Shown here one piece after another: positions 9,643 to 17,681 of a stretch of DNA of 64,000 bases. The stretch comes from Burkholderiales bacterium (GTDB taxonomy: Bacteria > Pseudomonadota > Gammaproteobacteria > Burkholderiales > WYBJ01), in contig JADLAC010000043.1 in NCBI GenBank assembly GCA_020848435.1, positions 128,670-192,669 of the forward strand. The letters run 5' to 3'. Position numbers and translations under genes: made by a program. Below the pieces are notes generated by a model. That model saw only the letters and a list, made by a program, of their open reading frames with translations, made no database searches and was not told the origin of the DNA. The stretch's first letter is position 1. Each line of letters opens with the position of its first letter.

Positions 9643-10166
9643 GCGGCTGGCAGCGCCGCGTGGGCGCGCGCTTCGCGCATCACGATGGGCAGGACGCGAA
9701 GCGCATCGGCATTGCTCCACGAGAACACCAATCGAGCCGCGTCCTGCCAGGGCAGCCACTGGTAGCGCAAGTGCTCGCGCGGATCGAGCACCACCGGCAG
9801 CCGCTGCGGCACGGTAAGGCCGAATACGCGCTCGGTGTTGTGGGTCGTGCCGGGCGCATAGCGGCTGCCCCAGTGGCGGAAGATCTCGAAGCGATTCTGG
9901 ATATGCCAGTCGAGCAGCGGAAAGCGGCCGGCATCGATTCCGGTTTCCTCGCGCACCTCGCGGATGGCCGTCTGCACGCAGCTCTCGCCTTCATCGAGGC
10001 TGCCGGTCACCGACTGCCAGAAGCCGGGACGGTCGGCGCGCTCGATCAGCAGGGCTTCGAGCTCGGCTGTGTGAATGACGACCATCACCGACAAGGGGAT
10101 CTTGTACTTCACACCCGAGCCCGCGATCTCGGTCACGCCCGCTCGTCTCGGCGCTCGCATCGGCAT
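9639..10166 (-). CDS. nudB: Dihydroneopterin triphosphate diphosphatase, Nudix (NudB)
   Basis: Nudix hydrolase resembling NudB/FolQ, which removes pyrophosphate from dihydroneopterin triphosphate in folate synthesis. The Nudix box is complete (GSLDEGE at about 55 to REVREETGI at 77), and FWQSVTGS, RYAPGTTHNTE and YQWLPW match NudB. The start is uncertain: ATG 10166 gives 175 residues, while GTG 10112 would begin at VKYKIPLSV, matching where NudB proteins usually start; neither has a good ribosome site. Its stop overlaps the EEP start. The segment between this gene and aspS normally is short, but here it holds the RNase/barstar pair and a MITE-like element. Confidence 0.85.
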   Translation of the reverse strand: MPMRAPRRAGVTEIAGSGVKYKIPLSVMVVIHTAELEALLIERADRPGFWQSVTGSLDEGESCVQTAIREVREETGIDAGRFPLLDWHIQNRFEIFRHWGSRYAPGTTHNTERVFGLTVPQRLPVVLDPREHLRYQWLPWQDAARLVFSWSNADALRVLPIVMREARAHAALPAA

Positions 10167-10191
10167 GTCGAAGCGATCGGCAGTCGCAATC

Positions 10192-10389
10192 CTAGTGTCC
10201 TGAGTCTGAAGTTCGTTGCTTGAGCGACCAACGCTACGACTGTACCCTGAGCGGCAAGAGCGTCGAAATCGGCGTCAGACGCGAAGCGAACCGCAGGCGA
10301 GGCTTGGACATCTGGCGAGGATTCGCGACAAAGTCTGGCGTCGATTCTCGACATCTCTTGTGCGGCGAATTTCGGACTCAGGACACTAG
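10192..10389. mobile_element. MITE-like element with terminal inverted repeats, flanked by CTAG
   Basis: The left end TAGTGTCCTGAGTC followed by TGAAGTTCG and the right end CGAATTTCG followed by GACTCAGGACACTA are inverted copies over about 27 bp with few mismatches. Both ends sit in CTAG (10192-10195 and 10386-10389), consistent with a 4-bp target duplication. The interior (about 140 bp) has no complete gene; a minus-strand frame reading ASDADFDALAAQGTVVALVA runs through it and looks like a decayed repeat-encoded fragment. No transposase is present, so mobility would be in trans. The terminal TAG on the minus strand doubles as the barstar stop codon. Confidence 0.75.
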
Positions 10390-10823
10390 ATCAGCAGGAT
10401 CGGAAGCTCCAGATCGGCCGCCGGCTTGCCGGTGAAGATCACCCAAAAACACTTGCCTTCGGCGCGCCAATACTCGGCCGAGGTCTTGAAGATGTCGAGC
10501 AGGATGACGAAGCCATCCGGATCGGCCTTGGCGTAGGCGGCAAAGCCTTCGATCCGAACGACCAGGCCCGGCTGCTCGATCCAAGACAGGTCGGTGAGGC
10601 AGTCCTCCAGCGCATCCCAATTGCGGCCGAACCAGGACGGAAAGGCGAGCGAACGGCTCAACAGACCCAGGAACTGCGACTTGGTCCGTACCGCCGAGGC
10701 ATCGATGGCGACGAAATGCAGCCGTGCCGAATGGGCCGCGGCCGCCAGGTCGGCGGGCGCTTCCGCGGCACGATAGACACCGGATTTGCGCGCCTCGCGC
10801 AGGCGCTGTTCGAGGACTTCCAT
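10386..10823 (-). CDS. Barstar-family ribonuclease inhibitor
   Basis: Cytoplasmic inhibitor of barnase-type RNases, 145 residues. The barstar core FPSWFGRNWDALEDCLTDL (62-80) is intact, preceded by a DASAV strand and followed by the FVILLDIFKTSAEYW helix. It starts one base after the stop codon of the RNase gene, as expected for a toxin-immunity pair that must be made together. ATG 10823 is the first start after that stop. Its stop codon TAG lies in the terminal repeat of the adjacent MITE-like element; because the CTAG flank is duplicated, the original stop was probably preserved rather than created. Confidence 0.9.
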   Translation of the reverse strand: MEVLEQRLREARKSGVYRAAEAPADLAAAAHSARLHFVAIDASAVRTKSQFLGLLSRSLAFPSWFGRNWDALEDCLTDLSWIEQPGLVVRIEGFAAYAKADPDGFVILLDIFKTSAEYWRAEGKCFWVIFTGKPAADLELPILLI

Positions 10824-10824
10824 G

Positions 10825-11199
10825 CTATTCCCGAATTCTGCGGAAGCTGTGGTAGTGATCGTCGCTGTAGTAATACTCCCCGCCGCGGCCGGCGACGATA
10901 CGGCGCGCCCCGCGGTCTTGCGACCCCGGCGTGGGGACGGTGTATTCACGATAGTACCCCCGCTGCGCGAGCGGCAGGCGCCGTTCGCGGTTGCCGAAGG
11001 TGGTCCCGTCGCGGCGATAGGGAAACGGGCCGCCGCGCTTGATCGTCGCCAAGGTGTGCGCCGCTTCGCGCGGCAACTGCGCCAGCGCAACCTCGGCCAT
11101 CGGCGCGCTCGGTTCGCGCGGCCAGGCGGCCAGCGCGACCAACAGCCCCAGGCACGCCAGCAACGTGCTGCCGAGACCGCGCAGCGAAGGCGTGCTCAC
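10825..11199 (-). CDS. Secreted guanyl-specific ribonuclease (RNase Sa/barnase-like)
   Basis: Extracytoplasmic microbial RNase of the N1/T1 superfamily, 124 residues. The catalytic set of RNase Sa aligns: Glu85 in REYTV, Arg96 and Arg100 in DRGARRIV, His115 in DDHYHSF; FPYRRDGTTFGNRERRLP matches the substrate-binding strand. Residues 10-26 form a hydrophobic signal segment. The start is GTG 11199, 21 bp after aspS, so the pair probably shares the aspS transcript. It is followed with a one-base gap by barstar. A housekeeping RNA-scavenging role and a role against competitors are both possible. Confidence 0.88.
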   Translation of the reverse strand: MSTPSLRGLGSTLLACLGLLVALAAWPREPSAPMAEVALAQLPREAAHTLATIKRGGPFPYRRDGTTFGNRERRLPLAQRGYYREYTVPTPGSQDRGARRIVAGRGGEYYYSDDHYHSFRRIRE

Positions 11200-11220
11200 C
11201 GGCGGATCCGCCCTGCCGAC

Positions 11221-13002
11221 TCATTGTTCCGGGGCGGGCGCCGCGCGCAGCCGGATATGTAGCTCGCGCAGTTGGCGCTCGTCGACTTGGTTGGGCGCCT
11301 GGGTGAGCAGGCAGGTCGCCCGTTGCGTCTTGGGGAAGGCGATGATGTCGCGAATCGATTCCGCCCCCGCGAGCAGGGCGACGATGCGGTCGAGCCCGAA
11401 CGCGATGCCGCCATGGGGAGGTGCGCCGTACTTGAGCGCATCGAGCAGAAAGCCGAACTTCGATTGCGCCTCCGCGGCGTCGATGCCGAGCGCGCGGAAC
11501 ACCTTCTGCTGCACTTCCTGGCGATGGATTCTGACCGAACCGCCGCCGATCTCCCAGCCGTTGAGCACCATATCGTGCGCCTTGGCCATGGCCTTGCCGG
11601 GCTCGGCCTCGAGCAGGTCCTCGTGGCCTTCCGCCGGCGCCGTGAACGGATGGTGCATCGCGTCCCAGCGCTTTTCGCCGTCGTTCCACTCGAACATCGG
11701 AAAATCGACCACCCACAGCGGCCGCCAGCCTTGTTCCGCCAAGCCGCGCTCGTGCCCGACCTTGGCGCGCAGCGCACCCATCGCTTCGTTGACGACCTTG
11801 GCGCGATCGGCGCCGAAAAAAATCAAGTCGCCGTCGCAGGCCTCGGTGCGTGCGAGGACGGTCTGAATCACATCGGCCGCCAGGAATTTGAGGATCGGCG
11901 ATTGCAGGCCCTCGATGCCCTTCTCGACCGCATTCACCTTGATGTAGGCGAGCCCCTTGGCGCCGTAGATCTTCACGAACTCGGTGAGGTCGTCGATTTC
12001 CTTGCGCGTGAGCTCGCCGCCCTGCGGCACGCACAGCGCGGCCACTCGGCCGTCGGCAAGGCGGGCGGCGTCGCGAAACACCTTGAAGTCTACGTCGCGC
12101 ATGATGTCGGTGAGCTCGGTGAGCTTCAGCGGCACCCGCAAATCGGGTTTGTCGGAACCGTACAGCGCCATCGCTTCGCGGTAGGACAGTCGCGGGAAGG
12201 GGTCGGGCAGGCTCTCGCCGGCGGCCGCGTGGAACACCTCGCGCACGAGCGCTTCCATGAGCGCCATGATTTCCGCTTGGCTCAGGAAGGAGGTCTCGAC
12301 GTCGATCTGGGTGAACTCGGGCTGGCGATCGGCGCGCAGATCCTCGTCGCGAAAGCACTTCACGATCTGGTAGTAGCGATCGAACCCGGCCACCATGAGC
12401 ATCTGCTTGAAGAGCTGCGGCGACTGCGGCAGGGCGTAGAACATGCCCGGGTGCACGCGCGAGGGCACCAGGTAGTCGCGCGCTCCCTCCGGGGTCGAAC
12501 GCGTGAGCATCGGCGTCTCGATATCGATGAAACCGTGGCGATCGAGGAACTGGCGCGCGCTCATCGCGACCCGGTAGCGCAAGCGCAGATTGCGCTGCAT
12601 GAACGGGCGGCGCAGATCGACGACGCGATGCTCGAGCCGCACGGTTTCCGACAATTGCTCGTCGTCCAGTTGGAACGGCGGCGTGACCGCGGTGTTGAGA
12701 ATCTCCAAGCGCTCGGCGAGCACTTCGATTTCGCCACTGACCAGGTGCGGGTTGACCGTGCCTTCCGGCCGGGCGCGCACCCGCCCGCGCAGTTGGACGA
12801 CGTATTCGTTGCGCAGCCGCTCGGCGCTGGCGAAGCTCTCCGGCCGGTCGGGATCGCAGACGATCTGCACGATGCCCTCGCGGTCGCGCAGGTCGATGAA
12901 GATCACCCCGCCGTGGTCGCGGCGCCGGTGCACCCAGCCGCACAGATCGACATCGGTGCCCAGGTGCCGACGGCTGATCAAACCACAATACTCGGTGCGC
13001 AT
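11221..13002 (-). CDS. aspS: Aspartyl-tRNA synthetase, probably non-discriminating
   Basis: Class IIb synthetase that charges tRNA-Asp, 593 residues, the usual bacterial length. The N-terminal OB-fold anticodon domain, motif 2 ([18 protein letters not shown]), the bacterial GAD insertion and motif 3 ([16 protein letters not shown]) are present. In the anticodon domain His30 (RRDHGG) and Gly81 (RPEGTV) occupy the positions where E. coli has Leu and Lys; His/Gly is the pattern known from enzymes such as that of Pseudomonas aeruginosa that also charge tRNA-Asn for GatCAB. It is third in the unit fmdB-DUF502-aspS and 43 bp behind DUF502. Confidence 0.97.
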   Translation of the reverse strand: MRTEYCGLISRRHLGTDVDLCGWVHRRRDHGGVIFIDLRDREGIVQIVCDPDRPESFASAERLRNEYVVQLRGRVRARPEGTVNPHLVSGEIEVLAERLEILNTAVTPPFQLDDEQLSETVRLEHRVVDLRRPFMQRNLRLRYRVAMSARQFLDRHGFIDIETPMLTRSTPEGARDYLVPSRVHPGMFYALPQSPQLFKQMLMVAGFDRYYQIVKCFRDEDLRADRQPEFTQIDVETSFLSQAEIMALMEALVREVFHAAAGESLPDPFPRLSYREAMALYGSDKPDLRVPLKLTELTDIMRDVDFKVFRDAARLADGRVAALCVPQGGELTRKEIDDLTEFVKIYGAKGLAYIKVNAVEKGIEGLQSPILKFLAADVIQTVLARTEACDGDLIFFGADRAKVVNEAMGALRAKVGHERGLAEQGWRPLWVVDFPMFEWNDGEKRWDAMHHPFTAPAEGHEDLLEAEPGKAMAKAHDMVLNGWEIGGGSVRIHRQEVQQKVFRALGIDAAEAQSKFGFLLDALKYGAPPHGGIAFGLDRIVALLAGAESIRDIIAFPKTQRATCLLTQAPNQVDERQLRELHIRLRAAPAPEQ

Positions 13003-13045
13003 TGCAACGTTTCCGTGCGGTATCGGAGCGGCCTGATCGGCGCCC

Positions 13046-13705
13046 TCAGCGCTGTGCGGGCTGCGCTTGCCGCGCTTCTGCGCCGGCCACGGCCACGGCG
13101 ATTTTGATTTCTCGCCCCGCCGCCGGAGCGACCACGCCCATCGAAATGATGTATTTCAGCGCCTCATCCACGCTCATGTCCAGTTCCACTACGTCGGAGC
13201 GCGGCATCATCAAGAAAAACCCGGAAGTCGGATTGGGAGTCGTCGGAACATAAACGCTGACGTATTCGCCGCGCAAATGGTTGACGACATCCCCGCCGGG
13301 CTTGCCGGTCTGAAAGGCGATCGTCCAGGAGCCGTTACGCGGGTATTGGACCAGCAGAACCTTGCGAAACGCGAGCCCGGTATCGGCCAGCACCGTGTCC
13401 GACACCTGCTTCACGCCGTAGTAGATCGACTTCACCACCGGTATGCGGGCGAGCACCCCTTCCCAGAACCGCACCAGGCGCTGGCCGATGAAATTCGCCG
13501 CCAGCAGCCCGGTGACGAACACCACCACGATCGTCACCAGCGCGCCGAAACCCGGGATGTGCACGCCCCAGAGCGCTTCCGGCCGCAGCCGCGTCGGCAG
13601 CAGATCCAACGACTGATCCATGGTATTGATCAACCAGCTCAACACCAGGACCGTGATGCCGAGTGGTATCCAGATCAGTAGCCCGGTGATGAAATATCGC
13701 TTCAT
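13046..13705 (-). CDS. DUF502 family membrane protein
   Basis: Integral membrane protein of the DUF502 family, 219 residues, function unknown. Two transmembrane segments (about 5-27 and 53-76) precede a conserved soluble region with [24 protein letters not shown] and [13 protein letters not shown] motifs. The C-terminal 20 residues are Ala/Gln/Arg-rich. The start ATG overlaps the fmdB stop (TGATG), so translation is coupled. The fmdB-DUF502-aspS order recurs in betaproteobacteria, but no mechanistic link to tRNA charging is known. Confidence 0.88.
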   Translation of the reverse strand: MKRYFITGLLIWIPLGITVLVLSWLINTMDQSLDLLPTRLRPEALWGVHIPGFGALVTIVVVFVTGLLAANFIGQRLVRFWEGVLARIPVVKSIYYGVKQVSDTVLADTGLAFRKVLLVQYPRNGSWTIAFQTGKPGGDVVNHLRGEYVSVYVPTTPNPTSGFFLMMPRSDVVELDMSVDEALKYIISMGVVAPAAGREIKIAVAVAGAEARQAQPAQR

Positions 13706-14016
13706 CAGCTACAAGCCGAACACGCCCCGGCCCCGCAGGCCGGCGCATCCGGCTTGGCGCCGCTGTCCGCGGCGCTCGCGCTCTCGGTCGCCTTGCTCTC
13801 TTCCTTGGTCTTGGTCTCAGTCTTGGGCTTGCCGTTGTTCTTGAAGTCCGTCGCGTACCAGCCGCTGCCTTTCAACTGGAAGCCGGCGGCCGTGACCTGT
13901 TTCGAGAACGTGCTCTTGCCGCACTCGGGGCAATCCGTAAGCGGCGGCTCGGATATCTTCTGCAGGAAATCGTTCTGGAACCCGCAAGCAGTGCATCGAT
14001 ACTCGTAGATGGGCAT
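13705..14016 (-). CDS. FmdB-family zinc ribbon protein
   Basis: Small putative regulatory or zinc-binding protein, 103 residues. The N-terminal FmdB ribbon has Cys8-x2-Cys11 and Cys29-x2-Cys32 in the MPIYEYRC...CGF and DCPECGK context. The middle is a low-complexity Lys/Glu/Ser linker, and the tail carries three further cysteines (ACGAGACSACS), seen in many relatives. A GGGAGG ribosome site precedes ATG 14016. It is the first gene of the leftward aspS unit; its stop overlaps the DUF502 start. Confidence 0.88.
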   Translation of the reverse strand: MPIYEYRCTACGFQNDFLQKISEPPLTDCPECGKSTFSKQVTAAGFQLKGSGWYATDFKNNGKPKTETKTKEESKATESASAADSGAKPDAPACGAGACSACS

Positions 14017-14232
14017 GAAAAAGCCTCCCGAAGGCGACTGGGGATTATAGCGAGCAGACCCGCCAGCGTGTCGGAAATGTTGGGCCGCACCAGCGGCATT
14101 TCAATGTGCCGGGGCGCGTGCGTGACCCCTCGTCAGGGCGCCGTTGCACCCGCATTGGATCGCCCCAATGTTCTACATGTTCAGATAGCTGAGAGCCGCT
14201 GGCCGGCGACGCCGGGGCGGCGAGCACAGGCC

Positions 14233-14676
14233 ATGACAGCGAACGGCAAGCTACAGATCGCGTGCGTACATTGCAGCGCAACCAACCGTGTCCCCGGCGC
14301 GCGCCTCGCCGAGCGGCCCGTCTGCGGCCGGTGCAAGCGAGCGCTGTTCAGCGGTGTCCCCGCCGAGCTCGATGCGGCGATGTTCGAGACCGTCGTGCGC
14401 CAGACCGACATTCCGGTGCTGGTGGACTTCTGGGCCCCGTGGTGCGGTCCATGCCGGACGATGGCGCCGGCGTACGCGCAGGCCGCGGCAGTTCTGGAGC
14501 CGAACGTCAGGGTTGCGAAGCTCGACACCGAACAGGCCCCGGACGTTTCGAGCCGATTCGGCATACGCAGCATCCCGACCCTGGTGCTCTTTCGCGGCGG
14601 CCGTGAGATCGCCCGCCGCAGCGGCGCGCTCGACCGCCAGAGCCTGGTCCAGTGGATAGAGGCCGAGCTGGGGTGA
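14233..14676 (+). CDS. trxC: Thioredoxin 2 (TrxC-type, zinc ribbon)
   Basis: Cytoplasmic disulfide reductase of 147 residues. An N-terminal zinc ribbon (Cys11, Cys14, Cys31, Cys34) precedes the thioredoxin domain with active site WCGPC (70-74) and the cis-Pro loop RSIPTL. This architecture is typical of oxidative-stress-linked TrxC. ATG 14233 is used because the ribbon begins ten residues later; the frame extends further upstream without family similarity. It runs divergently from fmdB with a 216-bp gap and converges on the degP-like gene across a repeat cluster. Confidence 0.92.
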   Translation: MTANGKLQIACVHCSATNRVPGARLAERPVCGRCKRALFSGVPAELDAAMFETVVRQTDIPVLVDFWAPWCGPCRTMAPAYAQAAAVLEPNVRVAKLDTEQAPDVSSRFGIRSIPTLVLFRGGREIARRSGALDRQSLVQWIEAELG

Positions 14677-14680
14677 GCTG

Positions 14681-14741
14681 GGGGTCAGGTCATCCACGTT
14701 TCAGCAGACTTCATCACTGCGCCTGGAACGTGAAAGACCCC
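14681..14741. repeat. REP-like imperfect palindrome (GGGGTC...CACGTT / AACGTG...GACCCC)
   Basis: GGGGTC plus CACGTT (14681-14700) is mirrored by AACGTG plus GACCCC (14727-14741). A copy of the outer GAGCTGGGGTCAGGTC motif recurs at 51286-51301, near another gene end. Dispersed GGGGTCAGGTC palindromes of this kind usually belong to REP families. Confidence 0.5.
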
Positions 14742-14804
14742 AGCCTGGGCTACCCCCCAGCCTGGGCTACCCCCCAGCCTGGGCTGCCCCCCCGCCTGCG
14801 CTAG
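14738..14804. repeat. 17-bp tandem repeat, about four copies
   Basis: Unit CCCCAGCCTGGGCTACC repeats with a strict 17-bp period (AG dinucleotide at 14742, 14759, 14776, and CG at 14793). The last, degenerate copy overlaps the stop codon of the protease gene. Each unit holds the short palindrome CCCAG-C-CTGGG. It separates two convergent genes and may act as a bidirectional transcription barrier. Confidence 0.8.
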
Positions 14805-16261
14805 CCCAACTCGACCGGCACGAACACCGTCGCGCGATCGGCTCCGGTGTTACGTTGCACCAGCAACGCCGCGTGCTTGCCCGCCTTCTGGATCTGCTCG
14901 CGCAGCTCGGCGGAATTCGTCACCGGTGTGCCGTTGACCGAGAGAATCACATCCCCCGGCGCGATGCCCGCGGCAGCCGCCGGACCGGTCGCCTGCTCGA
15001 CCACGAGTCCCGAGCGCAGGCCGGTTTGTTTTCCTTCTTCCGGTGTGAGGGGGCGCACCGAGACACCCAGGCGCGGCTGCTCGGTCTGTGCGGGATCGGG
15101 AGCCTGGGCCACCGCGGCCTGCGGCGTTGCCCCGACCACGACGGTGAGCGACTGTTCCTTGCCCTTGCGCCAGATGCGCATCTTGGCCGACTCCCCGGGG
15201 CGGACGTCGCCCACGGCGAGCGGCAGCTCGGCCGAGCTGCGGATGCTCTTGCCGTTGAAGCCGAGGATCACGTCGCCGGGTTGAACGCCGGCTTTCTGTG
15301 CCGGGCTGTTCGGCGTCACCGCCGTCACCAATGCGCCGTCGGCTTGCCTCAAGCCGAACGATTCGGCCAGGCTCTGGTTGAGCTCCTGGATGGTGACGCC
15401 CAGGTGGCCGCGCGTCACCTTTCCGTACTGCTGGAGCTGATCCTTCACCTTGATCGCGACTTCGATCGGAATGGCGAACGACAAGCCCTGATAGCCCCCA
15501 GTGCGGCTGTAGATCTGGGAGTTGATGCCGATCACTTCACCCTTCATGTTGAACAGCGGGCCGCCGGAATTGCCCGGGTTGACGGCCACGTCGGTCTGGA
15601 TGAACGGCACATAGGCGCCGTCGGGCAGCGAGCGCCACTTCGCGCTGACGATACCGGAGGTAACGGTGTTCTCGAAACCGTAGGGCGAGCCGATCGCCGT
15701 GACCCATTCACCGACCTTGAGGTCGGTCGTATTGCCGATCCGCACCGAGGGCAGGTTGGTCGCATCGATCTTGAGCAGCGCGACGTCGGTCGCCTTGTCG
15801 ACGCCGAGCACCTTGGCGCGAAACTCGCGCTTGTCGGTCAGCTTGACGGTGACTTCCTTGGCGCTCGCCACGACATGCGCGTTGGTGAGCACCAGGCCGT
15901 CGGGATTGATGATGAAGCCCGAGCCCATGCCGCGCACCGGCATGCGGTTCTGCGGCATCGGTACGCCGAAGCGGCGGAAGAATTCGAAGAACGGATCGCC
16001 CGGCTGAAGCTGCGGCAGATCGGCCGCCGGTTGAGTCTCCTGCACCACGCTGATATTGACGACCGCCGGGCCGTTGCGCTCGACGATCGAGGTGAAATCG
16101 GGCAGCAAGGTCGGCGACACGCCGCTCTGCGGGCCACTCGCAGCCGCCGCATGCGCGGGCCGGGAAATCTCACCGAGGAAATCGGGCTGCAGCACCGCGA
16201 TGCCCGCGCCGGCGACGAACCCCGCGGCCAGCAAGCCGGCCGCAATCCAACTCCGAGTCAT
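14801..16261 (-). CDS. DegP/MucD-type periplasmic serine endoprotease (Do family)
   Basis: Envelope quality-control protease of 486 residues. A signal peptide or anchor (about 5-25) is followed by the trypsin-like domain with catalytic His129 (TNAHV), Asp159 (ATDVALL) and Ser232 (NPGNSGGP), then two PDZ domains (about 270-365 and 385-480), each with the GxxPGDVIL core. Two PDZ domains place it with DegP/DegQ/MucD. ATG 16261 has an AAGGAG ribosome site; a longer frame upstream lacks one. The stop codon lies within the 17-bp repeat array, so the C-terminus may vary between strains. Confidence 0.93.
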   Translation of the reverse strand: MTRSWIAAGLLAAGFVAGAGIAVLQPDFLGEISRPAHAAAASGPQSGVSPTLLPDFTSIVERNGPAVVNISVVQETQPAADLPQLQPGDPFFEFFRRFGVPMPQNRMPVRGMGSGFIINPDGLVLTNAHVVASAKEVTVKLTDKREFRAKVLGVDKATDVALLKIDATNLPSVRIGNTTDLKVGEWVTAIGSPYGFENTVTSGIVSAKWRSLPDGAYVPFIQTDVAVNPGNSGGPLFNMKGEVIGINSQIYSRTGGYQGLSFAIPIEVAIKVKDQLQQYGKVTRGHLGVTIQELNQSLAESFGLRQADGALVTAVTPNSPAQKAGVQPGDVILGFNGKSIRSSAELPLAVGDVRPGESAKMRIWRKGKEQSLTVVVGATPQAAVAQAPDPAQTEQPRLGVSVRPLTPEEGKQTGLRSGLVVEQATGPAAAAGIAPGDVILSVNGTPVTNSAELREQIQKAGKHAALLVQRNTGADRATVFVPVELG

Positions 16262-16421
16262 GACGAGCTCCTTAGACAGTTCAATGAAGGCGCAGCCGAT
16301 CGCTCGTACGCTTTCCGAGCGACCCGGCACAATGCGCGATTGATGCTCTCTAAGGCAATTTCGGTCCGGGCTAAGTTCCACCGCGCGCCATCGGGGCCCG
16401 CCGGCAGGCGTGATGGCGTTG

Positions 16422-17204
16422 CTAGCGTGCGGCCTGATGCCGATGCGCGGTGGCGTCCTGCTCGGTGCGCGTCTTTACTTCGTAGGCCATGGGATCGCGC
16501 ATCTCTTCGAGGATGTGGCCCACCAGGCCGATCGCGCGCGCCATCACACCGAGGCCGCGCACGATCCGCCACGGCAGCCCCAGCTCGGAAGCGATCGCGC
16601 CGATCGCACCGGTCGCATTGACCGGCAGCACTTTGCCGTACACCTTCTGCGCGTCCTGCGCGATCAGCTTCATCAAGGTGCAATACTGGCCGTGCAGACC
16701 GTTCTGCTGCGCGATTTCGAACAGGCGGGGCGCACGCGGATCCACCGGCTTGTGGAAGGTATGGCCGATGCCGCCGATGATCTGCTTGCGGGAATGGAAC
16801 TTGAGCACGACCTCGTGTGCGATCGCCGCCAGGTCGGCGTCCGGATCGGGTCGCGGCAGTGCTTCTTGCAGGGTGCGCGCCGCGGTCTCCATGCTGCCGA
16901 CGAAGACGCTGCCCAAGCCGCATAACCCGGCGCCCACGGCAGCCTGCATCGCTTCCGGCGCGCCGGCGTAGGTGAGGCGAGTCACCAGCGCGCTCGGCGT
17001 CAGGCCGTGCTCCACCAGCGTCACCGCGATGGCATTGAATACGACCGCCTCCTGGGGCGTGGGCATCCTGTCCATGAGCTCGAGAAACGCCATGTCGCCG
17101 AGCGACACCTTGCCCAGGATTTCGCTGCACAAATCGCGTCCCTTGATGGTGATCTTCTCCGGCGTGCTCCAGGCGATGTCCGACTTGATGGCTTTGCGTT
17201 TCAT
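16422..17204 (-). CDS. Citrate-synthase-fold protein (citryl-CoA lyase-like), short form
   Basis: Short homologue of citrate synthase, 260 residues against about 380-430 for true synthases; databases usually name this group citryl-CoA lyase. Compared with E. coli GltA, the His305 block is kept (GGIGHTFHKPVDPRA, His148) and EHG at 66-68 matches the HGSNAS region, but the catalytic His264 block (HGG) is GSVFVGS here (98-104) and the Asp362 block is PVNATGA (195-200). Condensation chemistry is therefore doubtful. ATG 17204 has a GGAGA ribosome site. It is divergent from the SDR and acyl-CoA ligase genes, suggesting a shared acyl-CoA pathway, which is inference. Confidence 0.7.
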   Translation of the reverse strand: MKRKAIKSDIAWSTPEKITIKGRDLCSEILGKVSLGDMAFLELMDRMPTPQEAVVFNAIAVTLVEHGLTPSALVTRLTYAGAPEAMQAAVGAGLCGLGSVFVGSMETAARTLQEALPRPDPDADLAAIAHEVVLKFHSRKQIIGGIGHTFHKPVDPRAPRLFEIAQQNGLHGQYCTLMKLIAQDAQKVYGKVLPVNATGAIGAIASELGLPWRIVRGLGVMARAIGLVGHILEEMRDPMAYEVKTRTEQDATAHRHQAAR

Positions 17205-17681
17205 GGCGAGTCTCCGAGTGGGTACAGTGATGCCGAGTCCGAGATGCGACATTATGCGCCGCCGGCGCGCGCGCCTTCCAGGCGCACTCCAAGTGCGCAA
17301 CAACGCGCGCAGCGGCGTGACCGCCTTGCAGCGCTTCCTGTCGCCGGAGCGCTGCTCCTTTTCGACAGAAACACGCGTCCGTTCCGATCGCCGGCACGAG
17401 CCTGGCGCCGATTGACACTGCGCGGCCGCCGTCATAGTCTCGACGGGCCGCGGACAACGGTCCGCCTCGCGCGGCGGCGCCCCGATCCCCGATCCCCGAT
17501 CCCCGACACCCGATACCCGATACGCACGGCACGCGGGGATAGGCGAGCGGTTGCGGATCCCTTCCATTACCGTCACCGGACGCGTGCGCCACCGGCCGGG
17601 AAGCTGCCTGTGACGCGGCGCGGCGATTTCGCCGGCGAGCCGCATCGGCAGCGACTATCGATCCATACAGGAGACAGCAGC
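17205..17681. other. 477-bp divergent intergenic region with 7-bp tandem repeat
   Basis: No supported gene. It must hold the promoters of the leftward citrate-synthase-like gene and the rightward SDR gene. A 7-bp repeat (CCCCGAT three times, then degenerate copies) covers 17480-17521. Confidence 0.6.

Noticed and set aside
10112..10354. Small protein gene spanning the first MITE-like element and the nudB start
   Set aside because: The frame is made of repeat sequence plus intergenic DNA and has no ribosome site or family similarity.
11272..13107. 611-codon open frame antisense to aspS
   Set aside because: Composition artefact; aspS is unmistakable on the other strand.
14738..14804. Possible CRISPR array
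   Set aside because: The 17-bp units are contiguous with no spacers and no cas genes lie nearby.
17205..17645. N-terminal extension of the citrate-synthase-like protein
   Set aside because: The extra 147 codons are low-complexity Arg/Pro/Ser sequence, while GGAGA and ATG 17204 precede the conserved domain.
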